This document shows, one piece after another, positions 22,781-31,432 of a DNA stretch of 38,103 bases (positions are counted from its first letter, which is position 1; each line of letters starts with the position of its first letter). Made by a program: the position numbers and the translations under genes. A model generated the notes under the pieces. The model did no database searches, was not told where the DNA came from, and saw only the letters and a program-made list of their open reading frames with translations. This DNA comes from Alkaliphilus serpentinus (GTDB taxonomy: Bacteria > Bacillota > Clostridia > Peptostreptococcales > Natronincolaceae): the NCBI RefSeq assembly GCF_009017255.1, contig NZ_WBZB01000043.1, forward strand, positions 1 to 38,103, given 5' to 3'.

Positions 22781-24109
22781 TTAATTAAATTTTTTCACCT
22801 CATCTTCTTTTACATAGCCGTAGATTAATGGTCTTTTTTCTACTGGGGTAGTATGAATTTCATATGCCGACTTCAGCTTAGCAATAGCCTCCTTCAGTCG
22901 ACCCTCATCATTATAATGAATCTCTGCAAGGATCTCTCCTTTAGAAACCCGATCTCCCACCTTTTTATTTAGCTTAATTCCTACAGCTAAGTCTATAATG
23001 CTTTCTTTGTTCTCACGACCTGCTCCCAAAAGCAAAGCACTTAGACCTACGGTTTCGGCTAAAATTCTGTGAATATAACCATCCTCTTCTGAAGAAATTG
23101 TGGTTACATAATTGGCCTTTGGCAGCAGCTCTATATCATCAACATAACTAGAGTTGCCTCCCTGGACTTCTATAAAGTTTTTAAAGGTTTCTAGAGCCCT
23201 TCCAGAGGTAATGGTTTCCTCTATTTTCTTATAAGCTTCATCATAGGTGGCGGCTTTTTCAGCCAGCATTAGCATATAGGCTCCTAAGGTATAGCATAGC
23301 TCAGTAAAATCCTTTGGACCATTTCCCTTTAATGTGTCAATGGCTTCCTTAACCTCAAGACTGTTACCAACGGCACATCCAAGGGGTTGATCCATATCGG
23401 TGATAACTGCAATGGTATTCTTTTTCATATTACTACCTATTGCCACCATTTCCTTTGCCAATTCAAAGGAATCATTCAGCTCCTTCATAAATGCACCACT
23501 ACCGGTTTTAACATCTAAAAGTATGGCATCTGCACCTGCAGCCAATTTTTTAGACATGATACTACCTGCAATTAAAGACATATTGTCTATAGTAGCTGTT
23601 ACATCCCTTAAAGCATACAGTTTTTTGTCAGCCGGTGCCAAATCATGGGTTTGACCAATAACAGCCAACTTGATTTCATTTACATTATGAATAAAATCCT
23701 CAATGGATAATTCTACAGAAAAGCCCTCAAAGGATTCAAGCTTATCGATGGTTCCGCCAGTATGGCCTAAACCTCTACCAGACATTTTTGCTACAGGAAC
23801 TCCACAGGCTGCAACCATAGCCCCTAGGGCAATAGTGGTTTTATCACCTACACCTCCTGTACTATGCTTATCAACCTTAATACCCTTAATCTCAGATAAA
23901 TCTACCACCTTACCAGAATGCATCATAGCTTCAGTTAAATAGGCAGTCTCCTCTGGATTCATTTTTTGAAAGTATATGGCCATTAATAGAGCAGAGGCTT
24001 GATAATCTGGTATGGTTCCCTCGGTATAGCCCTTAACAAAAAAATCGATCTCTTCCTTTGATAATGCTTCTCCGTTGCGTTTTTTTGTTATTAAATCCAC
24101 CATTACCAT
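22781..24109 (-). CDS. pdp: pyrimidine-nucleoside phosphorylase
   Basis: A 442-residue enzyme that splits uridine, thymidine and deoxyuridine with phosphate into the base and (deoxy)ribose-1-phosphate. The start MVMVDLITKKRNGEALSKEEIDFF is close to B. subtilis Pdp (shared core MVD-I-KK-NG). The family signature SGRGLGHTGGTIDKLE (core GLGHTGGT), the phosphate site KVDKHSTGGVGDKT and the C-terminal biotinyl-like domain (GDRVSKGEILAEI) are all present. The first ATG overlaps the last base of the preceding stop (TAATG), and GAGGTGA lies 8 nt upstream, so the two genes are translationally coupled. It works with DeoB, two genes up, in deoxyribose use. Confidence 0.95.
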   Translation of the reverse strand: MVMVDLITKKRNGEALSKEEIDFFVKGYTEGTIPDYQASALLMAIYFQKMNPEETAYLTEAMMHSGKVVDLSEIKGIKVDKHSTGGVGDKTTIALGAMVAACGVPVAKMSGRGLGHTGGTIDKLESFEGFSVELSIEDFIHNVNEIKLAVIGQTHDLAPADKKLYALRDVTATIDNMSLIAGSIMSKKLAAGADAILLDVKTGSGAFMKELNDSFELAKEMVAIGSNMKKNTIAVITDMDQPLGCAVGNSLEVKEAIDTLKGNGPKDFTELCYTLGAYMLMLAEKAATYDEAYKKIEETITSGRALETFKNFIEVQGGNSSYVDDIELLPKANYVTTISSEEDGYIHRILAETVGLSALLLGAGRENKESIIDLAVGIKLNKKVGDRVSKGEILAEIHYNDEGRLKEAIAKLKSAYEIHTTPVEKRPLIYGYVKEDEVKKFN

Positions 24110-24933
24110 TATAAAGTCACCTCTTTTAAAATACCTTTTACTAGACTAATGAATTTAGGCTTGGTTTTGTTGGCAACCTCCATAACCTGCTGATGGCTGA
24201 TGGATTCAAGGCTATCAGGAATTGCCATATCTGTTACACAGGATATACCAAGAACTCTTTGTCCTCCGTGATTTGCAACGATAACCTCTGGTATTGTGGA
24301 CATTCCAATGGTATCTGCCCCAAGTCTAGTTACCATCCTTAGCTCTGCCTTTGACAAATAATTGGGTCCACTTATTGCAAGGTATACCCCCTCATGAGTT
24401 TCGATGTTTAAATTCTTTGCAACCCGATGGGCTATTTGCCTTAGGTCAGGATCATAGGCATGAGACATATCTGGGAATCTTGGCCCCAATTCTCCTTGAT
24501 TCTTACCCATTAAAGGATTGCTTCCCATAAAATTGATGTGATCATTGATAATCATCAGTGCTCCGGGATATAGCTCTGGATTTAAACCTCCGCAGGCATT
24601 TGTAACAACTAAAGTATCTACACCAATTGATTTCATCACTCTAACTGGAAAGGTTATCTCTTGCATGCTATAACCTTCATAATAGTGAAACCTTCCCTGC
24701 ATTGCTACTACAGCCTTTCCTTCTAGCTCCCCAATAACCAGCTTTCCAGCATGGCCCTCAACAGTTGAAACTGGAAAACTTGGAATATCACTATAGTCTA
24801 TGATTATTGGATTCATAATTTCATCAGCTAAATCTCCTAAGCCTGAACCTAAAATTAAGCCTATCGTTGGTTTCATTTGAACTTTTCCTAAAATATAATC
24901 CCTAGCTCCATGTATTTTTTCTAATTGATTCAT
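24109..24933 (-). CDS. purine nucleoside phosphorylase paralogue with altered base-binding site
   Basis: A 274-residue member of the trimeric PNP/MTAP family, lying 14 nt after a second copy of the family and clearly its paralogue. The phosphate-binding motifs are kept (GLILGSGLG, GRFHYYEGY, STVEGHAG), so it should be a phosphorylase. The base-binding site is changed: where the paralogue has SGPTYETPAE it has SGPNYLSKAE, so the Glu at 193 is Leu, and TNMA becomes TDMA, so Asn235 is Asp. In characterised enzymes this Glu/Asn pair binds 6-oxopurines (human Glu201/Asn243). An Asp at the Asn position is found in 5'-methylthioadenosine phosphorylase and lets human PNP mutants take adenosine. I infer preference for a 6-aminopurine or modified nucleoside. 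The Cys in TNACGG is a further difference. Confidence 0.85.
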   Translation of the reverse strand: MNQLEKIHGARDYILGKVQMKPTIGLILGSGLGDLADEIMNPIIIDYSDIPSFPVSTVEGHAGKLVIGELEGKAVVAMQGRFHYYEGYSMQEITFPVRVMKSIGVDTLVVTNACGGLNPELYPGALMIINDHINFMGSNPLMGKNQGELGPRFPDMSHAYDPDLRQIAHRVAKNLNIETHEGVYLAISGPNYLSKAELRMVTRLGADTIGMSTIPEVIVANHGGQRVLGISCVTDMAIPDSLESISHQQVMEVANKTKPKFISLVKGILKEVTL

Positions 24934-24947
24934 ATCCCCATCTCTCC

Positions 24948-25766
24948 CTACATCTTTTCAATTATTTTTTTAATTAAAGCTGTAAATTCAGCCTTAACCT
25001 TTTGTGCTGTTTCTATTACCTCTTCATGGTTTAAGGGCTGTGGCAGAATTCCGGCTGCCATGTTGGTTATGCAGGAGATTCCTAGAGCCTTCATTCCCCC
25101 ATGAACAGCCACCATAACCTCTGGAACTGTAGACATTCCGACTGCATCTCCTCCCATGAATCTAGTCATTCTAATTTCTGCTGGAGTTTCATAGGTTGGG
25201 CCAGAGAAAAAGGTATAAACTCCCTTTTGTATCTTTAAACCCATTTCCTTAGCTGATTCTTCGGCAATAGCCATTAAATCTTTGTCATATGCACTGGACA
25301 TATCAGTGAAGCGTTCTCCTAATACTTTGTAGTTTTTCCCCATTAAGGGATTATCAAAGGCAAAATTGATATGATCCTCAATAATCATGAGGTCTCCAGG
25401 AGTAAAATTGGTATTCACTCCACCGGCTGCATTGGTAACGATGATTTTGTCAATGGCCAAAGCCTTCATAACCCTTACTGGGAAGGTAACCTCCTCCATC
25501 TTATAGCCCTCATAATAGTGGAAACGTCCCTTCATAGCCAATACCTTTTTACCCATCAATTTACCGAAAACCAACTCCCCAGCATGGCCTTCAACTGTTG
25601 ATTTTGGGAAAAAAGGAATGCCTTCATAGGGAATGATTTGTGGATCCTCAATTTCATCTGCCAAAACACCCAAGCCTGAGCCTAAAATTAAACCGATGTT
25701 TGGTGTATCCTCCATAATCCCCTTTAAATATTTAGATGCCTCTTGAATTTTTTCATATAAATTCAT
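24948..25766 (-). CDS. punA: purine nucleoside phosphorylase (inosine/guanosine type)
   Basis: A 272-residue trimeric PNP that converts inosine, guanosine and their deoxy forms to base and (deoxy)ribose-1-phosphate. The phosphate site is GLILGSGLG (residues 25-33) with GRFHYYEGY (80-88). The 6-oxopurine site is canonical: Glu193 in SGPTYETPAE and Asn235 in TNMAAG. The signature GVNTNFTPGDLMII (core TPGDLM) and DHINF are typical. GGGGG before the ATG gives the start. It lies 11 nt after deoB in the same order as B. subtilis drm-pupG. The second paralogue follows immediately. Confidence 0.95.
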   Translation of the reverse strand: MNLYEKIQEASKYLKGIMEDTPNIGLILGSGLGVLADEIEDPQIIPYEGIPFFPKSTVEGHAGELVFGKLMGKKVLAMKGRFHYYEGYKMEEVTFPVRVMKALAIDKIIVTNAAGGVNTNFTPGDLMIIEDHINFAFDNPLMGKNYKVLGERFTDMSSAYDKDLMAIAEESAKEMGLKIQKGVYTFFSGPTYETPAEIRMTRFMGGDAVGMSTVPEVMVAVHGGMKALGISCITNMAAGILPQPLNHEEVIETAQKVKAEFTALIKKIIEKM

Positions 25767-25777
25767 ATATATCCCCC

Positions 25778-26950
25778 TTATTTTAATATTAAAGCTTTAA
25801 AGCTTTCCCCTTCTATGTCTGCTGGTATATTTAGGATTTCTGCGATGGTCTTTGCAATATCAGCGAAGGATCTTCTAATTCCAATATTAACACCTTCTTT
25901 TATGTTTTTTCCATAGATGACTATGGGAATATACTCTCTAGTATGGTCAGTGCCCTTGTAGGTTGGATCATTACCATGATCAGCTGTGAAAATGATGATA
26001 TCATCCTCCTTTAAGGCTTCTAAAACCTCTGGAATTTTAGCATCCATCTCTTCTAAGGCCCTTTTATATCCCATTGCATCCCTTCTGTGGCCATATTTGG
26101 CATCAAAATCTACTAGATTTGTGAAGATAATCCCTTTATTATCTCTTTTTAGATACTCAATGGTTTGCTTAATCCCATCTAAATTATCCTTCGTATGGAT
26201 GGCCTCGGTAATTCCCTTGCCATTAAAAATATCTTCAATTTTTCCGATTCCTATCACGTCAAGACCTAGTTTTTTTCCATAATCTAACAGGGTTTCTCCA
26301 AAGGGATCCAATGAATAATCCCTTCTATTGGCGGTTCTACTAAAGTCTCCCACCTCACCAATAAATGGTCTTGCTATAATCCTTGCAACAGCATGTTCAC
26401 CCATCATAAGCCCTCTAGCAATCTCACACATTTTATAGAGTTCATCAAGGGGAATTATCTCTTCGTGGGCAGCGATTTGAAATACACTATCTGCCGAGGT
26501 ATATACTATAGGATAACCGGTTTCTATATGTTTTTGTCCAAGCTCTGCGATAATTTCGGTTCCAGATGCTGCCTTATTTCCGAGAATTTTTCTACCGATT
26601 TTTTCTTCGAAGGCACTTATGATATCCTCTGGAAAACCGTCAGGGTAAGTTCTTAAAGGCTTTTTAACATGGAGGCCCACCAGCTCCCAATGGCCAACGG
26701 TAGTATCCTTTCCATTTGAAACCTCCATTGCCTTCCCATAAGCTCCTAGAGGATTATCTACAGCTGTAACACCTTTGATCCCTTCAATATTGCCAAGTCC
26801 TAACCCTTGAAGGTTTTCTAAATGAATACCCCCTGTAGCAGCACTGATATTTCCAAGGGTGTTAACCCCACAATCTCCAAAATTTTGTGCATCAGGTAAA
26901 GCTCCGATTCCCACACTATCCATAACAAAAATAACGACTCTATTAATCAT
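25778..26950 (-). CDS. deoB: phosphopentomutase
   Basis: A 390-residue alkaline-phosphatase-superfamily enzyme that interconverts (deoxy)ribose-1-phosphate and -5-phosphate. Metal-binding and catalytic motifs are seen: MDSVGIGALPDA near residues 10-21, DTTVGHWEL (the phosphothreonine in the DTTVGHWE block), DFDAKYGHRRD, and ADHGNDPTYKGTDHTRE (cores ADHGNDP and DHTRE). AAAGGAGGAG 7 nt before the ATG marks the start. It is the first gene of a deoB-punA-PNP2-pdp-dacF unit with spacings of 1-90 nt. A possible -10 TATAAT (minus strand, 26986-26991) lies 36 nt upstream, without a good -35. Confidence 0.95.
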   Translation of the reverse strand: MINRVVIFVMDSVGIGALPDAQNFGDCGVNTLGNISAATGGIHLENLQGLGLGNIEGIKGVTAVDNPLGAYGKAMEVSNGKDTTVGHWELVGLHVKKPLRTYPDGFPEDIISAFEEKIGRKILGNKAASGTEIIAELGQKHIETGYPIVYTSADSVFQIAAHEEIIPLDELYKMCEIARGLMMGEHAVARIIARPFIGEVGDFSRTANRRDYSLDPFGETLLDYGKKLGLDVIGIGKIEDIFNGKGITEAIHTKDNLDGIKQTIEYLKRDNKGIIFTNLVDFDAKYGHRRDAMGYKRALEEMDAKIPEVLEALKEDDIIIFTADHGNDPTYKGTDHTREYIPIVIYGKNIKEGVNIGIRRSFADIAKTIAEILNIPADIEGESFKALILK

Positions 26951-27103
26951 AAAATCTCCTCCTTTATATAAAATCTACCTTGGTTATTATACCCCTTTAA
27001 GGTTTAAAAATATCAGATTTAAAAGGATTTCATCCATTGAAATATACAATAATATCTCTATCCTTTATCGAAACTAAAAGAACTTTCCTATTTAAAACAA
27101 AAC

Positions 27104-27125
27104 AGGGACCTAGAAATTAGGCCCT
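27104..27125 (-). terminator. intrinsic terminator overlapping the xerD stop codon
   Basis: On the minus strand AGGGCCTA pairs with TAGGTCCCT (one bulged T), followed by GTTTTGTTTT. The xerD stop codon (27117-27119) is in the loop side of the stem. Confidence 0.65.
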
Positions 27126-28001
27126 TGGATGTGCTTTTTTATAAACATCTTTTAATTTATTCCTAGTATATTGCATATATATTTGAGTTGTTGAAATATC
27201 TGAATGCCCCAGCATTTCTTGTACAGACTTTAGATCTGCACCATTTTGAATTAAGTGAATTGCAAAGGAATGTCTTAAGGTATGGGGTGTAATTTGTTTG
27301 TTAATTTTCGCTTCCTTTGTATAGGCTTTAATAATCTTCCAGAAGCCCTGTCTTGTTAGCCTGTTACCTTGATAATTCAGAAATAAAGATTCTTCATAAT
27401 CCTTTAGTATAAAGCTTCCCCTTGCTTCCTTTAAATAATGGTCTAGGACCTTTAATGCTATTGAGCCGATGGGTATAACCCTTTCCCTATTCCCCTTTAG
27501 GCATTTTATGTATCCCATCTCAATATTAATGTCCTGAAGATTAAGCTCTATTAATTCACTTACTCTGATGCCTGTGGCATATAGAAGCTCCAGCATGGCC
27601 TTGTCTCTAATTCCCTTTGGAGAACTCTCACTAGGTTGCTTTAATAGTAGGTCTATTTCCTCTAAGGTTAAGGTGGCGGGAAGCTTTTTTTCTGTTTTAG
27701 GACCTTCTAGGTTTAGGGTAGGATCCTTATCAATGACCTTATAAAGAAGTAAAAATTGATAAAAGCATCTAATAGATGCTAAATTTCTAGATATGGTAGT
27801 AGGTGCCTTTCCTAAATTTTGCATATGTATGATATATGAAATTATTGTTGTTTTACTTGTGCCCTTATAGGAGGTGATTTTATTATCTTGTAAATAATTA
27901 CTAAATTGATAAATATCTCTCCTATAGGATTCTAAGGTATTATTGGAAAGCTGTTTATCCTCCTGAAGGTAGTTCGCAAATTTACTTAAAAGTTCTTCCA
28001 T
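27117..28001 (-). CDS. xerD: tyrosine recombinase XerD
   Basis: A 294-residue site-specific recombinase that resolves chromosome dimers at dif. The N-terminal SAM-like domain starts EELLSKFANYLQEDKQLSNNT. The catalytic set is complete: Arg146 (ATGIRVSEL), Lys169, His240 and Arg243 (HTLRHSFA), His266 (LGHSD) and Tyr275 (IYMQY). The ATG at 28001 is preferred because GGGAG lies 8 nt upstream; the in-frame ATG at 28022 would include that site. In B. subtilis ripX also lies between spoIIM and drm (deoB). It is a chromosomal recombinase by context, not a phage integrase. Confidence 0.93.
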   Translation of the reverse strand: MEELLSKFANYLQEDKQLSNNTLESYRRDIYQFSNYLQDNKITSYKGTSKTTIISYIIHMQNLGKAPTTISRNLASIRCFYQFLLLYKVIDKDPTLNLEGPKTEKKLPATLTLEEIDLLLKQPSESSPKGIRDKAMLELLYATGIRVSELIELNLQDINIEMGYIKCLKGNRERVIPIGSIALKVLDHYLKEARGSFILKDYEESLFLNYQGNRLTRQGFWKIIKAYTKEAKINKQITPHTLRHSFAIHLIQNGADLKSVQEMLGHSDISTTQIYMQYTRNKLKDVYKKAHPRA

Positions 28002-28088
28002 AGTCAAATCTCCCTTTTTCATTGCTTAATGATTAATTCAACAGACTAAGAAGAATTCCTGCAAGGAAATAGAAATTTTTAACCATCC

Positions 28089-28727
28089 TCAAACACCAAT
28101 ATAGTTTGCAATCAGTTTTATAAAGGATGGTACTATAAAGGATTCAATTAAAGAACCCATAATAACCATTAGTAAAATCACTAGATAAATGCTTGTATAG
28201 GTAAATATTAGCTTAGAAAGCTTAAAGGTTTTATTCTTCTTTATTTTAGCTTTTATAACGGTTATTCCAAATACTATGGAAGTAACTGCAGCTATAATAA
28301 AGGCTGGTACCAATAATAGATTCTGAGGAAAGATGCCTAAAATAAATAAAAGGACACCATAAAATTTGAACTCGTCAATGATTAACCCTACAGTAAAGCC
28401 AATAACAAAGCCTTTAAAGACTACAACTAGAAGGACTATTGGTATACCAATAATTACAAGACCCATAAGCCAAGAAAGTACCAATAACTGGATATTATTA
28501 AAAATCGATTCTTTAAAGATGTCCATACTTCTCAAACCAGTTTCATCCAACAACCTAAAGAATCCCTTTAAATAAGAAATTAACTCTTGTTTTTGATGAA
28601 GATCAACCACCTTTATGGTAAAGGCTCCAATGGAGATACCAATTAAAAGACAAAAAAATACGAAGAAATATATAAACAAATTTTCTTTAAGGTTCTTAAT
28701 GAATAAATTTTTTAAGTTGTTGTACAT
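28089..28727 (-). CDS. spoIIM: stage II sporulation protein M
   Basis: A 212-residue membrane protein with about five hydrophobic helices (near residues 17-38, 75-98, 100-118, 124-150 and 175-205). SpoIIM is part of the SpoIIDMP complex that drives engulfment of the forespore by peptidoglycan degradation. The block NNIQLLVLSWLMGLVIIGIP and GFVIGFTVGLIIDEF, followed by FPQNLLLVPAFII, are recognisable family segments. GGGGGG precedes the ATG. It lies between the Nudix gene and xerD, the conserved neighbourhood in spore formers. SpoIID and SpoIIP are not in the window. Confidence 0.9.
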   Translation of the reverse strand: MYNNLKNLFIKNLKENLFIYFFVFFCLLIGISIGAFTIKVVDLHQKQELISYLKGFFRLLDETGLRSMDIFKESIFNNIQLLVLSWLMGLVIIGIPIVLLVVVFKGFVIGFTVGLIIDEFKFYGVLLFILGIFPQNLLLVPAFIIAAVTSIVFGITVIKAKIKKNKTFKLSKLIFTYTSIYLVILLMVIMGSLIESFIVPSFIKLIANYIGV

Positions 28728-28812
28728 TTCTTAACCCCCCTATTGGCTTTTGTTCTACTAACAACCATATGCCATTAAGTTGGGTTTTATGCCTTGTCCT
28801 TTTCTTCAAATA

Positions 28813-28860
28813 AATAGTGAATAACTATAGTTTTTGAAAAACTACAAGCTATTCACTATT
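28813..28860. terminator. large inverted repeat, probable terminator after the Nudix gene
   Basis: AATAGTGAATA (28813-28823) pairs with TATTCACTATT (28850-28860); inside, TAGTTTTT (28828-28835) pairs with AAAAACTA (28837-28844). It lies about 90 nt past the minus-strand stop at 28953. The tail is only moderately T-rich. Confidence 0.5.
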
Positions 28861-28903
28861 AGAAGCATTTAAGGTTCTATCAGAATTTTTAAGCTTTAGG
28901 TCT

Positions 28904-28930
28904 TAATTTTCAACTTTCAATTTTAAATTT
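28904..28930. repeat. 7-bp-period tract after the Nudix gene
   Basis: ATTTTCA, ACTTTCA, ATTTTAA and ATTTGTG follow each other at 7-bp steps, 23-49 nt past the stop at 28953. It is a member of the post-stop tract class. Confidence 0.45.
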
Positions 28931-28952
28931 GTGCCTTGAGGTTTTCAACCCT

Positions 28953-29489
28953 TTATCCAAGTACCAAAGCCTTATAAAATAAAACAGCTAAGGTAGTTTT
29001 ACTATCTCTAATCTCACCCTTTAAAATCTTATCAAGGGCCTCTTCTAGGGTTAAATAAATCACCTCAATGTATTCGTCCTCGTCGGGCTGAGCTGTCCCT
29101 TCCTGTAGATCCTCAGCAAGATAGATATGTATTACTTCATTAGAGAAGCCTGGGCTACTTAAAACAGCTGTAAGCTTTTTTAGTTTATTAGACTTAAAGC
29201 CAGTTTCTTCTTCAAGCTCTCTAGCAGCGGTAGTATCAGGTATCTCATCAGTCTCGATCCTGCCAGCAGGAATTTCAAGTAATTCATCCTCTATAGTTTT
29301 TCTAAATTGTTTAACGAATATTAATTTATCATCATTAGTTATAGCCAATATTCCAACTGCACCAGAATGCTCAACGATTTCTCTTTTAGAGTATTTACGA
29401 TCTGGAAGCTCGACAGTGTCCACCCTTAGGTTAATAACCTTACCCTCATATATCTTTTCACTCTTCATTGTTTTTTCTTCACGTGTCAT
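28953..29489 (-). CDS. nudF: Nudix hydrolase, ADP-ribose pyrophosphatase type
   Basis: A 178-residue enzyme expected to split ADP-ribose into AMP and ribose-5-phosphate. The Nudix box G-x5-E-x7-REUxEExGU is complete: Gly76, Glu82, then RELEEETGF at 90-98. Downstream SSPGFSNEVIHIYLAEDL matches the ADP-ribose pyrophosphatase specificity region (proline after the box, SPG). The N-terminal KIYEGKVINLRVDTVELPD is typical of the branch. GGGGAGG 7 nt before the ATG at 29489 fixes the start. In B. subtilis nudF also precedes spoIIM. The product ribose-5-phosphate links it loosely to DeoB. Confidence 0.9.
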   Translation of the reverse strand: MTREEKTMKSEKIYEGKVINLRVDTVELPDRKYSKREIVEHSGAVGILAITNDDKLIFVKQFRKTIEDELLEIPAGRIETDEIPDTTAARELEEETGFKSNKLKKLTAVLSSPGFSNEVIHIYLAEDLQEGTAQPDEDEYIEVIYLTLEEALDKILKGEIRDSKTTLAVLFYKALVLG

Positions 29490-29518
29490 TTTTAAACCTC
29501 CCCTACAGAATTCCTAAT

Positions 29519-30604
29519 TTATGAGCCCTTCCTTTTTTCTATGGCCAAAAGCCCACCGCCACAGCAAGCTAAAAAGAAGGTTGGGTCCTCTAATAAGCCT
29601 CTACCCATTGTATTCACCTGTAAATTATAATAAGCTAATATGTTTGAAAGCTCATTTGCCTTCACTTCTACAATATAATGTTTTTCATGAAGTTTCAAGC
29701 TTTTTATTTGTGACATTAGGTGAGATGCTTGTAATTCTGGTAATTTAGGTATGGGGATATAACATTTTGTTTTAGTAATACTACCGAATATTGTTTGACT
29801 ATGGTGGCTAATTCCCCTATGCCTTGAGCGTTGATCTGCAAAACTGATTCGGGGTATTGCAATTGCTTTGCCTCCAAGGGTATTAATGGCATCAATCACT
29901 GCCCCCTGTTCTATACCAGAAAAACCATAGGGCGTTCCTGAGCCTACAATGCCTGGACCCATGGATGTTATGGCATAATCACAACCAAGGATGTTCTTTG
30001 CAGCTATTAAGCTATTATAAATATTAATACATTCTATATCTCCACCAAAGGCATGACCATAGGTGATGGTTTTATCAATTAAACCTTTATTCTGTAAAAT
30101 TTTTACTGTATCACTAAAGGCAATTGGTAATGACCCAGCATCCGACATAATATATGCAATCTTAGCTTCAGGCTCATAGTACTTAATAGTAGCCGATATC
30201 GGCAATACCATACTATGTAATAGAGCTACAATCACAGGAAAACCATTTAAAGATTTGAAATCTAAAAATACTTGGTGATATGGGCTATCCTGCTCCTCAG
30301 CAGCACATACCTTAATCTGCATCGGTGTATACCTTAGCTTCATAATATGACCAGATCCAGTAATACTCTTTTCACCATTATTAAGATTATAGATTACAAA
30401 ATGATATCCCCCAGTACCTAAGTTTAGATCAATGGCTGTGGTGTTTAATACCACCAAATCACCCTCTTGGATTTCACCGGTTAGATCATTATAATTAATA
30501 ACCCTCTCTACAAAATCCTTATCCTTTAGCTTAACTTCTGCTATTGTTTTATCCAGATCTTTATGAATAATTGCTGTTATTCTGCCATGTTTTAATGAAA
30601 GCAT
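29519..30604 (-). CDS. DUF3866 family protein
   Basis: A 361-residue soluble protein that I place in DUF3866 from its length, its motifs and its neighbourhood. Seen are an N-terminal small beta domain (TAEVKLKD, EGDLVVLNTTAIDLNLGTGGYHFV in two pieces), MKLRYTPMQ, a central HSMVLP, then SDAGSLPIAFSD, THGHAFGGDIE-like YGHAFGGDIE, and SMGPGIVGSGTPYGFSG (core GPGIVGSGT). The Gly-rich, His-containing motifs look like an enzyme active site, but no reaction is known to me. It sits between a Nudix hydrolase and a MraY-like transferase. GGAGG 5 nt before the ATG supports the start. Confidence 0.75.
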   Translation of the reverse strand: MLSLKHGRITAIIHKDLDKTIAEVKLKDKDFVERVINYNDLTGEIQEGDLVVLNTTAIDLNLGTGGYHFVIYNLNNGEKSITGSGHIMKLRYTPMQIKVCAAEEQDSPYHQVFLDFKSLNGFPVIVALLHSMVLPISATIKYYEPEAKIAYIMSDAGSLPIAFSDTVKILQNKGLIDKTITYGHAFGGDIECINIYNSLIAAKNILGCDYAITSMGPGIVGSGTPYGFSGIEQGAVIDAINTLGGKAIAIPRISFADQRSRHRGISHHSQTIFGSITKTKCYIPIPKLPELQASHLMSQIKSLKLHEKHYIVEVKANELSNILAYYNLQVNTMGRGLLEDPTFFLACCGGGLLAIEKRKGS

Positions 30605-30613
30605 TTTATCCTC

Positions 30614-31432
30614 CTAACCCTTGTCTCTACCCAATTCATCAAGATAGTTCAGCGTATTATTCCCATTAATAATTTTAGAAAAGGAGGTTTTTTCTGAAAT
30701 TAAATGTAGGGCAATTAAAACAGTTGAAATGAAAAGCTTCATATAAAAAGAAAAGCTCAAAGCAAAAGCAATCCCTAGGTTAATCCCAAGAATATTTGAC
30801 CCTACATCCCCCAGCATGCTTCTGGCCTTTAGATCATCCCGGATATAGATTATGGAAAATCCAACCAATATAAAAATCACGCTCCTAGAGGTTTGGTTTA
30901 ATCCAAAGGGAATGGTTATAGTAGAAATCAGCAAAAAAACCTTTAAACATCTGCCGGGCCTTAAATCAAAAAGATTTAAAAGGTTTGTCATTAGGGTAAT
31001 GATGATTGTATTAACCATCATATCTAAAAGGGAAAGATTGTTAAATAGTCCTATAATAATTGCAATTAACACCCCTGTAATGGCCTTTAGGCCTCCAGTT
31101 GTAAGCTTACCCTTCAATAAAGAGTTTAAATGCCCCTTTAAACCTCTACTACTATGGTTGCCTACGATATCATCAATAATACCAGAAAAACCCATAACAA
31201 AGGAACCAACTAAAAAGATTAAAAGCCCCTCCTTTGTATTGGGTTGAATAATCATCATCAGTATTGTATTTATCAATAAAACAGGTATTATAATAATACC
31301 CATACCAGCTGGAATTAATTTACCCTTGTAGTTTTCCTTTAGCACATTACCACCAGTAAGTAGGTCTTCAACTAAGGGTACAAACAAGAGACAGGTGATA
31401 CAACTGGTAATGATCAATATATAAAGTGTCAT
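30614..31432 (-). CDS. MraY/WecA-like polyprenyl-phosphate sugar transferase (short)
   Basis: A 272-residue membrane protein with about eight hydrophobic segments. It keeps the polar motifs of glycosyltransferase family 4 (MraY/WecA): Asp87-Asp88 in GFSGIIDDIVG, Asn153 and Asp156 in NLLNLFDLRPGR, and Gly208-Asp209 in MLGDVGSN. Such enzymes move a sugar-1-phosphate from a UDP-sugar to undecaprenyl phosphate. At 272 residues it is shorter than MraY (about 320) and lacks an obvious C-terminal HH motif, so it may be a divergent or non-catalytic relative. Its ATG overlaps the last base of the GT2 stop (TAATG), implying coupling. Co-occurrence with GT2 and SteA/B suggests a cell-envelope polymer. 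Confidence 0.7.
   Translation of the reverse strand: MTLYILIITSCITCLLFVPLVEDLLTGGNVLKENYKGKLIPAGMGIIIIPVLLINTILMMIIQPNTKEGLLIFLVGSFVMGFSGIIDDIVGNHSSRGLKGHLNSLLKGKLTTGGLKAITGVLIAIIIGLFNNLSLLDMMVNTIIITLMTNLLNLFDLRPGRCLKVFLLISTITIPFGLNQTSRSVIFILVGFSIIYIRDDLKARSMLGDVGSNILGINLGIAFALSFSFYMKLFISTVLIALHLISEKTSFSKIINGNNTLNYLDELGRDKG

Noticed and set aside
27117-28001. Phage or integrative-element integrase
   Set aside because: The conserved spoIIM-xerD-deoB neighbourhood and lack of phage genes or att sites point to chromosomal XerD.
30852-31247. 131-codon plus-strand open frame
   Set aside because: It is antisense to the MraY-like membrane protein; the Lys/Pro-rich product is what the reverse of hydrophobic codons gives.
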